64,000 bases of DNA from Eubacteriaceae bacterium (GCA_910575665.1 CAJTFB010000001.1:1-64000); one strand, 5' to 3'. Positions 53,176-62,813 are shown, numbered from the stretch's first letter. The notes: a model not told the origin generated them from the letters alone. Translations and numbers: made by a program.

Positions 53176-54771
53176 TCATTTTCTGACCCGCTTCCAATCC
53201 CTGCCCCCGGGCAGGAACCTTCCGTAAGGATAGCCCATCAACCACTCCGCTGCCTCTCTTGGCGGCAGTTTCGCTTTGTAGAACTCCAACTTTTCTCCGT
53301 TTAGTTTTGTAGCTTCTACAATACAGCGTACATCTGACTTATCTCCTGCTGTAACCCGAATCCACAGATAGCCCACCGAGTGGGTCAGATCTACCAACTG
53401 ATATGTACCATTCACGATGCCCTCTGCCGCTATCTGGACATCTTCTTTGGTGAAAGTAGTGTGATTTTCGGCGGCACCGCTGGCATAGACCAGGGAGAGC
53501 CTTGTGTGGGACTGCTGGACCTGGTCAGCGGCACCCTGCCGGCTGTCGGGGGCATTGACCTGCCGGAGTTCCCAGGAAACCGTATCTGGTGCTTCCCGAC
53601 ATAACCAGCCAGATAGAATTCTCCGGGCCTCCCTTTCGTCCAATGCTTTAGCCGGACCATAGCCCGGCTGGTTCTGGAGCTCCATCAAAAGCCAGATCTT
53701 CCCTTCCGAAACGGAGACATGCAGTGCCTGGTATGTATATTCCGCCGCTTCCACCGGACGGTTTGGTATTAGGATAAAACACCCCTCACCCTGTTCCAGG
53801 CATAACCGAAACTGCTCATCCACCAGGGACTCGGTCACGCGGGAAGTCACCTGACCATCTATCTGATGTAGAATCATATCCTGGGGACCGCTATCCAGCG
53901 TTTCTCGCTGAATCCGCTCCGAGGCGCGCCGGTTTTGCTTCTGGCGAAATTTCCTCTCGAAATCCTCCCTTTCGGCCTCGTCCATGGTCCAAAAGTCTAT
54001 GTTTTCGCTATTGGCGCCACGCCGCGCCTCCGGAACACGGAGAGCCAGGCAGTCAGCCGCCGCCTGTAGATCCTTCAGGTTATTGAAACTGGTGACGGTC
54101 CGCTGCCAGCGATCGTCAATCAGCACCAGTTCCATGTTCCGGCTGGTACGGATACCAGTTTGTGTGTGATGTTGGTGGATTTTATTGACCACAAAGATGC
54201 CCCGGATGCGGTCGATCTTGTTTGCCCTGTCTCCCAAGATCCATTCCTGACCAATGCCCACTGGACCGAACCACTGGGCATTTTCCATTAAGTCCTTATC
54301 TACCATGGCAAAAAGTTCATCCACTGACGGAAACTCGTCCGGATAAGGCAGCTGATTCCGGATGGATTTGGCGAGGGTGCTTCTCGCCGGAAAGAATGTG
54401 TCCCGGACAGCGATATAACCTAGGAAGAATCCACCGATCAGCAGCAACGGACCGCCAACGCCACAGACAGCCAGAGTCACATAGTCCATGGTCTCCCAAT
54501 AGGTCTTGTCCTGTTCTAGCCCCACCTTGAGACTACAAAATAGAGTCACAGACACCGCAAGTACCAGAAATGCCCAAATAAGCCAAGTGAGTCGTTTTCG
54601 GGTGCGGCTGAGACAGTATCCTTCCGATATGCCGTGGGGATTGTACTTCCGCTGAATCCGCATCAAAATTAAAATGACGGGGATAGCAAAGATGCGCAGC
54701 ACCAGTGCCAGCAACACATAGATCACCATATTCCAAGGCCAACGCAGGAAGCGGCCTTTTTTCTCTTCCAT
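53176..54771 (-). CDS. Membrane protein of unknown function (DUF6709-like)
   Basis: About 531 residues from the ATG at 54771 (MEEKKGRFLRWPW); the codon before is GTG, nine bases from AGGAGG, and may be the real start. Three membrane helices (about 12-35, 60-80, 100-122) are followed by a large soluble domain with WFGPVGIGQEWILGDRANKIDRIRGIFVVNKIHQHH and LVLIDDRWQRTVTSFNNLKDLQAAADCLALRVPEARRG. Similar proteins in Lachnospiraceae are labelled DUF6709, from memory. The C-terminal part (SWELRQVNAPDSRQG...) may be a second domain. Function not known. Confidence 0.6.
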   Translation of the reverse strand: MEEKKGRFLRWPWNMVIYVLLALVLRIFAIPVILILMRIQRKYNPHGISEGYCLSRTRKRLTWLIWAFLVLAVSVTLFCSLKVGLEQDKTYWETMDYVTLAVCGVGGPLLLIGGFFLGYIAVRDTFFPARSTLAKSIRNQLPYPDEFPSVDELFAMVDKDLMENAQWFGPVGIGQEWILGDRANKIDRIRGIFVVNKIHQHHTQTGIRTSRNMELVLIDDRWQRTVTSFNNLKDLQAAADCLALRVPEARRGANSENIDFWTMDEAEREDFERKFRQKQNRRASERIQRETLDSGPQDMILHQIDGQVTSRVTESLVDEQFRLCLEQGEGCFILIPNRPVEAAEYTYQALHVSVSEGKIWLLMELQNQPGYGPAKALDEREARRILSGWLCREAPDTVSWELRQVNAPDSRQGAADQVQQSHTRLSLVYASGAAENHTTFTKEDVQIAAEGIVNGTYQLVDLTHSVGYLWIRVTAGDKSDVRCIVEATKLNGEKLEFYKAKLPPREAAEWLMGYPYGRFLPGGRDWKRVRK

Positions 54772-54854
54772 CACTTTAACACACCTCCTCTGTGTATTTC
54801 CGTCCAAACATTTCACCTAGCTCGACGGCGCCAAAGCTCCCACCCCAATATAAA

Positions 54855-55517
54855 TTATTTGACTTTATTTTTAATCTCTACAATATCTGATGAACTCATT
54901 TTATCCCAGTTACCAGAAGGTTCCCAAAAACCACTGACACCAAAAATTTGCATTTCTGCCACTGCCAACAAAGATGAATATTTTTCTTTGCTATATTGTG
55001 TTATATAATGTGTTTCATCTCTTTTATCAACAATATACATAACTTTTTTCGTTCCCAATCCAGAAAAATATTCAATGTAGACTCTATACGCATAATCTAT
55101 TGTTGAATCACCATCATCCACTTCATCAGAAGTATATATTGCTTTAATATTTGGTAGTCCATTCTCATCGTTTGATAATTCTTTGCAAGCCTCAACAACA
55201 TAAGATGTTTCCTTATACGCACTTTTAAGAGTAACAACACCCACGATAATCGCAATTACTACCACAATACATAGAACAATAGTAATCATCTTTTTCTTTT
55301 TTCTTGATTTCTCCTTTGCAACTTTGACAGGATTATATCCACAATTCTTACATATTTTTGTGGCAAAATCAATTTCGCTACCACACTCAGGACATATTTC
55401 TGTTTTTATTTCTTGCTCACTAGAAATAGTAGGAGCAATTGCGACGCCACAATTTGGGCATACAGCAGCCTTATCACTAACTTCGTTTCCACATTCAGGG
55501 CATTTCATTAAAGCCAT
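54855..55517 (-). CDS. Double zinc-ribbon, single-pass membrane protein
   Basis: A 220-residue protein. Two zinc ribbons occupy residues 1-60 (KCPECGNEVSDKAAVCPNCGVA and ICPECGSEIDFATKICKNCGYN), then a basic stretch (KSRKKKKM), a membrane helix (about 77-98, ITIVLCIVVVIAIIVGVVTL) and an extracytoplasmic domain of about 120 residues with a YRVYIEYFSGLGTKKVMYIVDKRDETHYI core. ATG at 55517 overlaps the preceding stop (TTTAATG), suggesting coupling. The first ribbon resembles that of the frameshifted upstream gene. Function unknown. Confidence 0.75.
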   Translation of the reverse strand: MALMKCPECGNEVSDKAAVCPNCGVAIAPTISSEQEIKTEICPECGSEIDFATKICKNCGYNPVKVAKEKSRKKKKMITIVLCIVVVIAIIVGVVTLKSAYKETSYVVEACKELSNDENGLPNIKAIYTSDEVDDGDSTIDYAYRVYIEYFSGLGTKKVMYIVDKRDETHYITQYSKEKYSSLLAVAEMQIFGVSGFWEPSGNWDKMSSSDIVEIKNKVK

Positions 55518-55809
55518 CTCTTTTTCTCCTTTGTATTGTTATGGAATGAGTTTATTATTACCCAGTGCTTTCCTTCTTCTGTTTTATCAGCATGAATGGA
55601 ACACGAAACTCTTCTCGGAAAGCTCATCATCCATGTATATTCATAGATCGGCTTACCATTATACTCATCTTCGTTGTATTCATACTCATCTCCATATTGC
55701 TTAATTAAATCTGCCACGAGTGATTTGTAATCGGAAAACCACAGTGTATGCATTTCTCGCTCATATTAGAAATGTCTTTTCCGCATTCGGGACATTTTAT
55801 AAGTGCCAT
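55508..55809 (-). pseudogene. Frameshifted zinc-ribbon gene
   Basis: A gene starts at the ATG at 55809 with AGGAGG eight bases upstream and reads MALIKCPECGKDISNMSEKC followed by IHCGFPI, a complete zinc ribbon like that of the next gene. The frame hits a stop at 55705. The neighbouring frame (from 55753, SDYKSLVADLIKQYGDEYEYNEDEYNGKPIYEYTWMM-type sequence to KEKKRWL at 55508) continues as a plausible protein domain of about 75 residues. A one- or two-base indel near 55740 would join the two. It is therefore either a pseudogene or a programmed or assembly frameshift. Confidence 0.6.
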
Positions 55810-55925
55810 AATAATTTCCTCCTCAAATCTTCACCTGTTAATAACGCTTGGCGATAAATCAACACTTGCATAATCTGATATTATCTTATAATAGATGTTA
55901 AATAAACCACTAATAAAACACTCAA

Positions 55926-55954
55926 ATTATATTATTTTTAAGGAAGAATGTCAA
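55926..55954 (-). promoter_or_regulatory. Consensus promoter of the zinc-ribbon operon
   Basis: On the minus strand TTGACA (55954-55949) and TATAAT (55931-55926) are 17 bp apart, about 110 bases before the frameshifted first gene. Confidence 0.85.
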
Positions 55955-56034
55955 TAAATTATAGTACATTTTTCCATAATCATTCGGCGTACCTTTCTTT
56001 TCGGCAATAATGCAACGGACTCCTAACTTTAATT

Positions 56035-56838
56035 TCACCTCACCCCCAAATTATCTTTCTGGTTCCTGCGATATTCTCTGGGCGTAATTTTGTATCGCTC
56101 CTTAAATACACGATTAAATGTCCGCTGGCTCTCAAAGCCACTGTCCAAACAGACCTCCAGTATTGTATCGTTCGTGTTCTCCAGTCTTGTGGTGGCATAG
56201 CTCAATCGTGCTTCATTGAGATACTGATTAAAATTTCGATGAAATGTCTTAGAGAAAATTCTTGACAATACATACTTACTTACCCCAAGATCTCCTGCCA
56301 TTTTTCCCAATGAAAACTGCTTTCGAAAATTGCCGGATATATAAGAGACCGTCCTGTAAATCAGATCGTCACTCCCCACACTACTTTTTTTAACAAAATT
56401 TAATTTCCCCATACATCTTGACAATATAATCTGAACATATGCCTGTACGATCATTGGCTCCCCTTCTTTTATCTGCATGATGGCATTTATGGCATGATAT
56501 ACATCCGGTTCAATCTGTTTGGCTTTTACGACCGGACATTCCGGTGCGTCATTTTGTATTTTATCTGCAAATATACCGGTGACAGATGGTGGAATCGAAA
56601 TATAGATCGCTTTGTTTACTCCACCGGAAAAGACTTGGTAATGATGAATAATATCGGAAAAAACAAGACCAATATCTCCCTTTTCCATATGATACAATTC
56701 CTGTCCAATTCCCAATTCCAATGTTCCCTCTGTCACACATACAATCTCCAATGCATTATGCAAATGTGGAGATATGTGTTTTGAATCTCTCCGGACTGCA
56801 TAAATATCTTCTTTCGTTTCCTTAAATGTCAAATGCAT
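56035..56838 (-). CDS. AraC-family transcriptional regulator with cupin sensor domain
   Basis: A 267-residue regulator. Residues 1-140 are a cupin-like sensor (HISPHLHNALEIVCVTEGTLELGIGQELYHMEKGDIGLVFSDIIHHY). Residues about 165-262 are the AraC double helix-turn-helix, with LGKMAGDLGVSKYVLSRIFSKTFHRNFNQYLNEARL and the second motif TILEVCLDSGFESQRTFNRVFKERYKITPREYRR. It is encoded divergently from the 25-residue peptide gene and next to the sugar transporter, so it may control either. Its ligand is unknown. Confidence 0.9.
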   Translation of the reverse strand: MHLTFKETKEDIYAVRRDSKHISPHLHNALEIVCVTEGTLELGIGQELYHMEKGDIGLVFSDIIHHYQVFSGGVNKAIYISIPPSVTGIFADKIQNDAPECPVVKAKQIEPDVYHAINAIMQIKEGEPMIVQAYVQIILSRCMGKLNFVKKSSVGSDDLIYRTVSYISGNFRKQFSLGKMAGDLGVSKYVLSRIFSKTFHRNFNQYLNEARLSYATTRLENTNDTILEVCLDSGFESQRTFNRVFKERYKITPREYRRNQKDNLGVR

Positions 56839-56995
56839 CAGTACATCTCTCCCTATTCTTCTATTATTTAACTCCTGTATTTACACTTTTTTATCATCTC
56901 TGCAATATTTGTCTACACTTTCTTTTGATTTGGCAAGCATTCCTTATAGCAATGCTATATAATGAACTTGCAAACGAGGAAAGGAGGAATACAAA

Positions 56996-57073
56996 ATGAG
57001 CAGATTTAAAAATTATATGAATAACCTTTTAGCTTTCTACGAAGGATATTTCAACCATGTATATCATGCATAA
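56996..57073 (+). CDS. 25-residue peptide gene of unknown function
   Basis: An intact frame starts MSRFKNYMNNLLAFYEGYF and ends NHVYHA. It has an unusually strong ribosome-binding site AAAGGAGG eight bases before the ATG, a TATAAT-like -10 at 56958-56963, and an intrinsic terminator right after. It is aromatic-rich with no signal peptide. Size and framing signals suggest a real small protein or leader. Family not recognised. Confidence 0.6.
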   Translation: MSRFKNYMNNLLAFYEGYFNHVYHA

Positions 57074-57118
57074 AAAGCTAAAAGGGCTATTTTGTGAAAA
57101 CTGAATGTTTTAAAAGCA

Positions 57119-57152
57119 GACCACTTCACAAATGTGAAATGGTCCTTTTTTT
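57119..57152 (+). terminator. Intrinsic terminator between the small peptide gene and the sugar transporter
   Basis: A stem of about 11 bp, with GACCA-TTCACA (57119-57130) paired to TGTGAA-TGGTC (57133-57144), is followed by a T run on the plus strand (57146-57152). On the minus strand it directly follows the transporter stop and may also act there. Confidence 0.75.
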
Positions 57153-58512
57153 ATATTCCTTTTGCTTTTTTGATCTTTTCATTGGTTTCTTCTACATTCA
57201 TTCTGGATAGAATAAACATAATAAGTACATCGAAGATCAATGGAAGCCATAAATACATAAACTGCATCATGTCAAGAGCTGACTGAGTCTGTACTGCATT
57301 GGTACCTACATAACCACTCAGTTCAAGCAGCCATCCCACCACAGCCGTTCCGATCCCGCCGCCAATCTTTACTCCAAGAGACGTACAGGAATACATGGTT
57401 CCATCTACTCTCTTGCCCTGGGTAAGGAATGTATATTCCGAGCAGGAAGCGATCACCGCATTCATATCTCCCTGCCAGGGACCCTGCCCTAACGCTGCCA
57501 GTGCTGTAAATGCCATCATCAGAGGAATACTTCCCATGTATCCTGCAACAACTACCAATGCCCGGCCGATCACAGCAATGATATATCCTCTCAGATTCAG
57601 CTTGTACATACCCTTCCACTTACCTACCAGCGTTGGTGTGAAGATCAGCGCAATAATAAGGGGAATATTAACAGCCCATGCAAACTGTCCAAACAGGTTC
57701 TTATTCTTTAAAACCCATGTCATATAGTAGATACCTGCGCCGATCATGGCACTGTATAACTGCTGCAAAATGTAAGTACCACAGATCATCAGATAAAACT
57801 TATTCTTAGCAAGTAACTTGAAGGCCTGTACGAGTCCATACTTTTCTTCGTTATCCTCCGTCTCTCCGTCATTCAGTTCATCGTCTGAAAGTTCCTTGAC
57901 CGAAAGACCAGAAATGGTATTTACTATCAATCCAATCACTGCATAAATAATGGCTACCGTTCGCCACGCCGCTGCACCGCCACCGCAAAAACCAACAAAT
58001 CCAACTGTAATAGACTGAATCAGAAGGCTTGTTGAGAAAGCGAAGATGAAACGATAAGATCCCATCTGCACACGTTCTTTGCTGTTCTTTGTGACCAGTG
58101 ACGTAAGTGCTGAATAGGCAATGTTGTTTGCCGTATAGAACACACCATTTAACAACGTATAGGCAATAAAGAACCATGCGTACTGCGCTGTCTTACCAAG
58201 ACCTACCGGCACGGCAAAGCACGCTACCAGCGTTATGGCACATCCGATATAACCATATATCATCCACGGTCTTGCCTTACCTAATCTGCTGTGTGTCTTG
58301 TCAATCATCGAGCCAAAAAAGATGTCGGTAAATCCATCAAACAACTTGGACACTGCGATCAATGTTCCCACGATTCCTGATGACAGGCCGATCGTGTCTG
58401 TCAGATAGATCATGACAAAGGATGTCAGGAATGCATATACCACATTACCTGCAATATCGCCGGATCCGTACCCCACTTTGTTATACCACTTCAAATATTT
58501 CTTTTCCTCCAT
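57151..58512 (-). CDS. GPH-family (MelB-type) sugar:cation symporter
   Basis: About 453 residues from the ATG at 58512 (MEEKKYLKWYNKVGYGSGDIAGN), nine bases after AAGGAG. Twelve predicted membrane helices and the GPH signature near the N-terminus (IDKTHSRLGKARPWMIYG) are visible. The family takes up oligosaccharides or beta-galactosides with Na+ or H+. It is encoded 60 bp after lacZ in one operon, so lactose or another beta-galactoside is the likely substrate. Confidence 0.9.
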   Translation of the reverse strand: MEEKKYLKWYNKVGYGSGDIAGNVVYAFLTSFVMIYLTDTIGLSSGIVGTLIAVSKLFDGFTDIFFGSMIDKTHSRLGKARPWMIYGYIGCAITLVACFAVPVGLGKTAQYAWFFIAYTLLNGVFYTANNIAYSALTSLVTKNSKERVQMGSYRFIFAFSTSLLIQSITVGFVGFCGGGAAAWRTVAIIYAVIGLIVNTISGLSVKELSDDELNDGETEDNEEKYGLVQAFKLLAKNKFYLMICGTYILQQLYSAMIGAGIYYMTWVLKNKNLFGQFAWAVNIPLIIALIFTPTLVGKWKGMYKLNLRGYIIAVIGRALVVVAGYMGSIPLMMAFTALAALGQGPWQGDMNAVIASCSEYTFLTQGKRVDGTMYSCTSLGVKIGGGIGTAVVGWLLELSGYVGTNAVQTQSALDMMQFMYLWLPLIFDVLIMFILSRMNVEETNEKIKKAKGI

Positions 58513-58573
58513 AAGTATCACTCCTTCGTAAATATTTGTTTAGAATCCTCAACAGGGTTAACGTGTTCTGTTA

Positions 58574-61500
58574 TTACTCTTTGACAAACGGAATCAGCTC
58601 AAACCGGAACCGAAATGCTGTATCATCAAACCGATATTTATCTAAGACTACGGGTCCACAGCTGTTAGAACCGATGCCGTTTAGTGCATAATCAATGCAA
58701 AGCACAGTACTGTCAGATTCCTCAAGTTCATAGTTATGTGCTGCCCTCTCCAGTGCTTCCTGGGTATATAACGATGCGTTAAAGGAAAATGTCTGCTGGG
58801 AAACTGCAGCGATTCCGAACTGTGCATTTGCTATTTCCACATAATCGCAGTCAAAATGACTTCCATTTTCCTGAGGACGGATATAGTCCTCATGCATCTG
58901 ATATACTTTGGAATGATAGCATCCATGACTGGAAGCCTGATGCTTATCACAATAGCTTTCCTGTGGTCCCATTCCAAAATAGCTGACATCTCCAAGTTTC
59001 TTGTCCAGGAAGAGCCTTACTCCAAATCGTGGAAGATCTGGGAACTCTTCATCCTTTGTCGCCGAGATCATAGATGTAATTTTTCCATTTCCATCGATCT
59101 TCCATATGAGCTCCACATCCAATATTTTCTGTACCGTAGCAGCCACAACTGCCACATGCTCCATAATCACCACGCCGTGTTTGTTCTGGAGCACTTCGAT
59201 CTGGTAAGCTCTTGTATAAGCTTCATCATAATGAGCCTTTTTCCACTCTTCCTTTATATACATATCATTGTCGGTGGGTGCTCTCCAGATGTTTAACTCC
59301 ATCGGATGATTCATATAATTTCTTCCGGTGAACTGAAGCTGTGTAAACAATCCAGTGCGCTTGTCTAAGGCGTAACTAAAATCTTTTGCCTGCAATGTAA
59401 TCTGTAGATCCGTCTCCTTTACCGAGATATTTCCGGTAGCTGATTCCCTTTTAAGCCATTTGACCGCCTGAGTATTATTTCCTTCTGTATTAGCAAGTTT
59501 GATCTCGTCAAACCCCAATATATGACCAGCCTCCAAAAGCGGCAGTTCTTTTTTCAGACGATAGATCAATTTCAAATACACCCTTCCGGAAGCCGGAATC
59601 TGTAATTTCAGTTCCACTTTTGCCTCACTGTGGGGCGCTGCGGAAATGGCAGGCAGCTTTCCTTTTTCCACTGTCAGACCATCCTGTGCCATTTCATAAG
59701 AGATCTCCACATAATCTTTCAGGTCATCAAAATCCATATAGTTGTGAAGCACTAGTTCCCCGCCCTTCTCATCATAAGAAACCACTCTTGCCGGACGATA
59801 TACATTCTTATATTCCAGGAGACCGGTATGGGGTGTGCGGTCTGGATATACCAGTCCGTCCATACAGAAATTGCTGTCATGAATTACTTCTCCGTGATCA
59901 CCGCCGTAATGATAAATGGTCTTTCCATTCTCCGCCCTGCCATGTGCAATCGCGTGATCACACCACTCCCAGACAAATCCTCCGCACATCCGGTCATCAC
60001 TCTGAATCATCTGAAAATAATCTTCAAAATCTCCCGGTCCATTTCCCATACAGTGGCAATACTCTACCAGTAGGAATGGTTTGCTTCCATCCCTTTCTAA
60101 ATATTCCCGAATCTCTTCCAGCGACGGATACATACGGCTGTACAGATCCAGATCCTCATAATTGTAAGTGAGATCGTAATTGCGGTATCTTGCACTCTCA
60201 TACTGTGTGATTCGATCCGGATCAAATTCTTTCGTCCACTTCAGCGCTTTCTCGAAGTTGCAGCCATAGGCACTCTCATTTCCCATGGACCACATAACAA
60301 TGCAGGAACGATTTTTGTCTCTCTCTACCATAAGCTGTACACGATCTATAATTGCCTGCTCCCATGCCGGATCATCGGCAATCTTTTCATTCCAGCGACT
60401 GAATCTGTTCCAATCGGTATCTTCCTTTCGATACAGCATAAAGGGGCCGTGGGCTTCGATATCTGCCTCATCAATCACCATAAATCCATATCGGTCACAC
60501 ATCTGATAAAAGTATGGAGCGTTTGGATAGTGACTGGAACGGATTGCATTAAAGTTATGCTCTTTCATCAAAGTAAGATCCGTCTTGATCTGATTCACGC
60601 CCACCACAAATCCTGTTTCTGGATCTGAATCATGACGGTTCACGCCACGGAATTTGATCTTTTCTCCGTTAAAATAGATGACTTTATCCTTAATCTCTAT
60701 TGTCCGAAAACCAATATGATCTACGATCACTTCCTCCTTTGTGGCGAGGATTATCGTATATAAATACGGATTCTCTGTGTTCCAGAGAACCGGATTTAAC
60801 ACGTTAAGCTCCAACGTACCATCCTGTGAGATTTCTCCCCTTGCCACAACAGCTCCGTACTTATCTTCTATCGTTACCTCCGTTTCCACTGGCTGGCTAA
60901 AACGGAACTCCATTTTTACTGTGGCACGGTCTTTTTCAACCTTTGTTGTCATACGGTAATCTCTTACGGCTTTTTCCGGTCTTTTCAAAAGATAAACATC
61001 TCTGAAAATTCCACTCATCCGAAACTTATCCTGATCCTCAAGATAAGAACCATCACACCATTTCAGCACCAATACCCCAAGGGTATTCTCTCCCTCCTGT
61101 AACAATGAGGATACATCAAACTCACTGGTGGCATGCGGCACCTGACTGTATCCGACATAGACACCATTCAGCCATACATAAAAACAGCTGTCCACACCCT
61201 CAAAATTTAAAAATACTTTTGGTGCTTTCTCTTCCTTCTGATAGGAAAAGGTATGCACATATGCTCCACATGGAATATCCTGCGGCACATAAGGCGGATC
61301 AAAAGGGAAGGGATAGCGGATATTGGTGTACTGATGACCGTCATATCCTGCCATCTGCCATACGCCCGGAACTGAAATCTTGTCAAATCCCGAAGTATCA
61401 TAACTACTCTCATAGAAAGTATCCGTCACATCATAAATGCTTTCAAAATACTTAAAATCCCATTCTCCATTCAACAACTGAAATCGATCTGAATGTTCCC

Positions 61501-61612
61501 TATACTCTACCAGATCATTTCTTCTTTCCGAAGCCGGAATGTAATAGGATCTCGCCGGCAACGTGTTATCATGCAGCATGTTCAAATCTTCATAGTAACG
61601 TGGCACAATCAT
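58574..61612 (-). CDS. lacZ: Beta-galactosidase, GH2 (LacZ type)
   Basis: A 1,012-residue cytoplasmic enzyme that hydrolyses lactose and other beta-galactosides. Sugar-binding jelly-roll at the start (LLNGEWDFKYFESI...VPGVWQMAGYDGHQYTNIRYPFPFDPPYVP), immunoglobulin-like domains, then the TIM barrel with acid/base Glu in VMWSMGNESAYG and nucleophile Glu in LLVEYCHCMGNGPGDFEDY. The C-terminal beta-galactosidase small-chain domain ends the protein. Full length and intact. AAAGGAGG precedes the ATG. It forms an operon with the transporter downstream. Confidence 0.97.
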   Translation of the reverse strand: MIVPRYYEDLNMLHDNTLPARSYYIPASERRNDLVEYREHSDRFQLLNGEWDFKYFESIYDVTDTFYESSYDTSGFDKISVPGVWQMAGYDGHQYTNIRYPFPFDPPYVPQDIPCGAYVHTFSYQKEEKAPKVFLNFEGVDSCFYVWLNGVYVGYSQVPHATSEFDVSSLLQEGENTLGVLVLKWCDGSYLEDQDKFRMSGIFRDVYLLKRPEKAVRDYRMTTKVEKDRATVKMEFRFSQPVETEVTIEDKYGAVVARGEISQDGTLELNVLNPVLWNTENPYLYTIILATKEEVIVDHIGFRTIEIKDKVIYFNGEKIKFRGVNRHDSDPETGFVVGVNQIKTDLTLMKEHNFNAIRSSHYPNAPYFYQMCDRYGFMVIDEADIEAHGPFMLYRKEDTDWNRFSRWNEKIADDPAWEQAIIDRVQLMVERDKNRSCIVMWSMGNESAYGCNFEKALKWTKEFDPDRITQYESARYRNYDLTYNYEDLDLYSRMYPSLEEIREYLERDGSKPFLLVEYCHCMGNGPGDFEDYFQMIQSDDRMCGGFVWEWCDHAIAHGRAENGKTIYHYGGDHGEVIHDSNFCMDGLVYPDRTPHTGLLEYKNVYRPARVVSYDEKGGELVLHNYMDFDDLKDYVEISYEMAQDGLTVEKGKLPAISAAPHSEAKVELKLQIPASGRVYLKLIYRLKKELPLLEAGHILGFDEIKLANTEGNNTQAVKWLKRESATGNISVKETDLQITLQAKDFSYALDKRTGLFTQLQFTGRNYMNHPMELNIWRAPTDNDMYIKEEWKKAHYDEAYTRAYQIEVLQNKHGVVIMEHVAVVAATVQKILDVELIWKIDGNGKITSMISATKDEEFPDLPRFGVRLFLDKKLGDVSYFGMGPQESYCDKHQASSHGCYHSKVYQMHEDYIRPQENGSHFDCDYVEIANAQFGIAAVSQQTFSFNASLYTQEALERAAHNYELEESDSTVLCIDYALNGIGSNSCGPVVLDKYRFDDTAFRFRFELIPFVKE

Positions 61613-61788
61613 AGAATAATCCTCCTTTTACATATATTTTTTTGCTTTCTCCATCAAATTTTCAATCATTCCTCCTTCCAGTATTTCCATCTTCCATCCT
61701 TTAATTATCTTGATTTCATCATACATTTTCAAACAAGATATGTCTATAAACAGAAATGGACAAAATATACACAAAATGATACAATGAA
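61613..61788 (-). promoter_or_regulatory. lacZ upstream region with candidate promoter
   Basis: On the minus strand TTGTCC and TATCTT with a 17-bp gap (about 61762 to 61734) could serve as -35 and -10. ATTTTGT occurs twice nearby (about 61756-61778), as expected for direct-repeat AraC-type sites. Without experimental data this is tentative. Confidence 0.35.
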
Positions 61789-61905
61789 GTGAATGCAATT
61801 TTTCTTTTCTCCAATGTTGACCGCTCGCGGTCATTTATTGGAGAAAGAAAAATTATATGAGCGTAGCGAACATCTCAAAACCGTAGGTTTTGAGATGGCA
61901 TTCAC
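61789..61905. repeat. 117-bp nested palindromic element
   Basis: Outer arms GTGAATGC (61789-61796) and GCATTCAC (61898-61905) enclose two further inverted repeats. One is a long stem of 61797-61815 with 61837-61853, with an inner TGACCGC/GCGGTCA hairpin (61818-61833). The other is a perfect 12-bp stem CATCTCAAAACC/GGTTTTGAGATG (61871-61897). It lies between lacZ and the divergent araC. The structure resembles a small palindromic repeat or MITE-like insertion. No coding capacity was seen. Confidence 0.7.
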
Positions 61906-61955
61906 GTATTATTCAAATGTTATTTATAAAAATTTTTATCCAAGGAGGTCCTGCC

Positions 61956-62813
61956 ATGTATATCAATTCCGGTTACCGAAACCATTCTCTGCTGAATTTT
62001 AAAGACAAAAGCCGGCCGCTGATCGTGGGAAGCTGTGGAACCTATCGTCTGTCCACGCACCCGAAACTGCCAACCTACCGTCCCAGAGGGCGACTGGACT
62101 TCCAGATCATCTATGTTGCCTCTGGACGCGCCCACTTCCATTTTGACAATCCGGATAACGACACGATTATCGATGCCGGAAACATGGTATTGTTCCGCCC
62201 AAGGGAATTTCAGAAATATGAATACTATGGAATAGATAAGACTGAAGTTTACTGGATTCACTTTACTGGAAGTGATGTAAAGAACATATTAAGAAAATAC
62301 GGCTTTTCTGACGATCAGAGAGTATTTCCTGTCGGAATCTCATTGGAATATGAACGCGTATTCAAAAAAATTATTTTGGAATTACAAAGATGTCAGGATG
62401 ACTATGAAGAAATGCTAACGATGTTACTGCGCTATCTGCTGATTATCTTCCATCGCGAATTAACGAAAGAGCATGTATTGAAAAATGAATATTTAGATCA
62501 TGAGATGGACATAGCCACTTCTTACTTTGATGAAAATTATAACCGTGATATTAATATTGAAGAATACGCTGCCTCAAAAGGAATGAGTGTCAGCTGGTTT
62601 ATCCGAAACTTCAAAAGATACACCGGGGCTACCCCCATGCAGTTTATCACATCCATCCGCATCACAAACGCCCAGATGCTGTTGGAAACCACGAACTATG
62701 CCGTGAATGAAATCTCTCGGATCGTTGGATATGATAACCCGCTTTATTTCAGTCGGTTGTTTCGGAAGTATAAGGGGTGTTCGCCCTCGAAGTATAGGAA
62801 AAGGGGGGAGTGA
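61956..62813 (+). CDS. AraC-family transcriptional regulator, probable lac operon regulator
   Basis: A 285-residue regulator from the ATG at 61956 (MYINSGYRNHSLLNF), seven bases after AAGGAGG; the open frame to 61890 has no such signal. The N-terminal AraC sensor domain has IYVASGRAHFHFDNPDNDTIIDAGNMVLFRPREFQKYEYYG. The C-terminal double helix-turn-helix has INIEEYAASKGMSVSWFIRNFKRYTGATPMQFITSIRITNAQMLL and AVNEISRIVGYDNPLYFSRLFRKYKGCSPSKYRK. Divergent from lacZ, so it likely controls lacZ and the transporter. Confidence 0.93.
   Translation: MYINSGYRNHSLLNFKDKSRPLIVGSCGTYRLSTHPKLPTYRPRGRLDFQIIYVASGRAHFHFDNPDNDTIIDAGNMVLFRPREFQKYEYYGIDKTEVYWIHFTGSDVKNILRKYGFSDDQRVFPVGISLEYERVFKKIILELQRCQDDYEEMLTMLLRYLLIIFHRELTKEHVLKNEYLDHEMDIATSYFDENYNRDINIEEYAASKGMSVSWFIRNFKRYTGATPMQFITSIRITNAQMLLETTNYAVNEISRIVGYDNPLYFSRLFRKYKGCSPSKYRKRGE

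Noticed and set aside
51931-53304. Plus-strand frames of over 200 codons opposite the Sel1 gene
   Set aside because: Shadows in GC-richer sequence; the minus frame shows clear Sel1 repeats.
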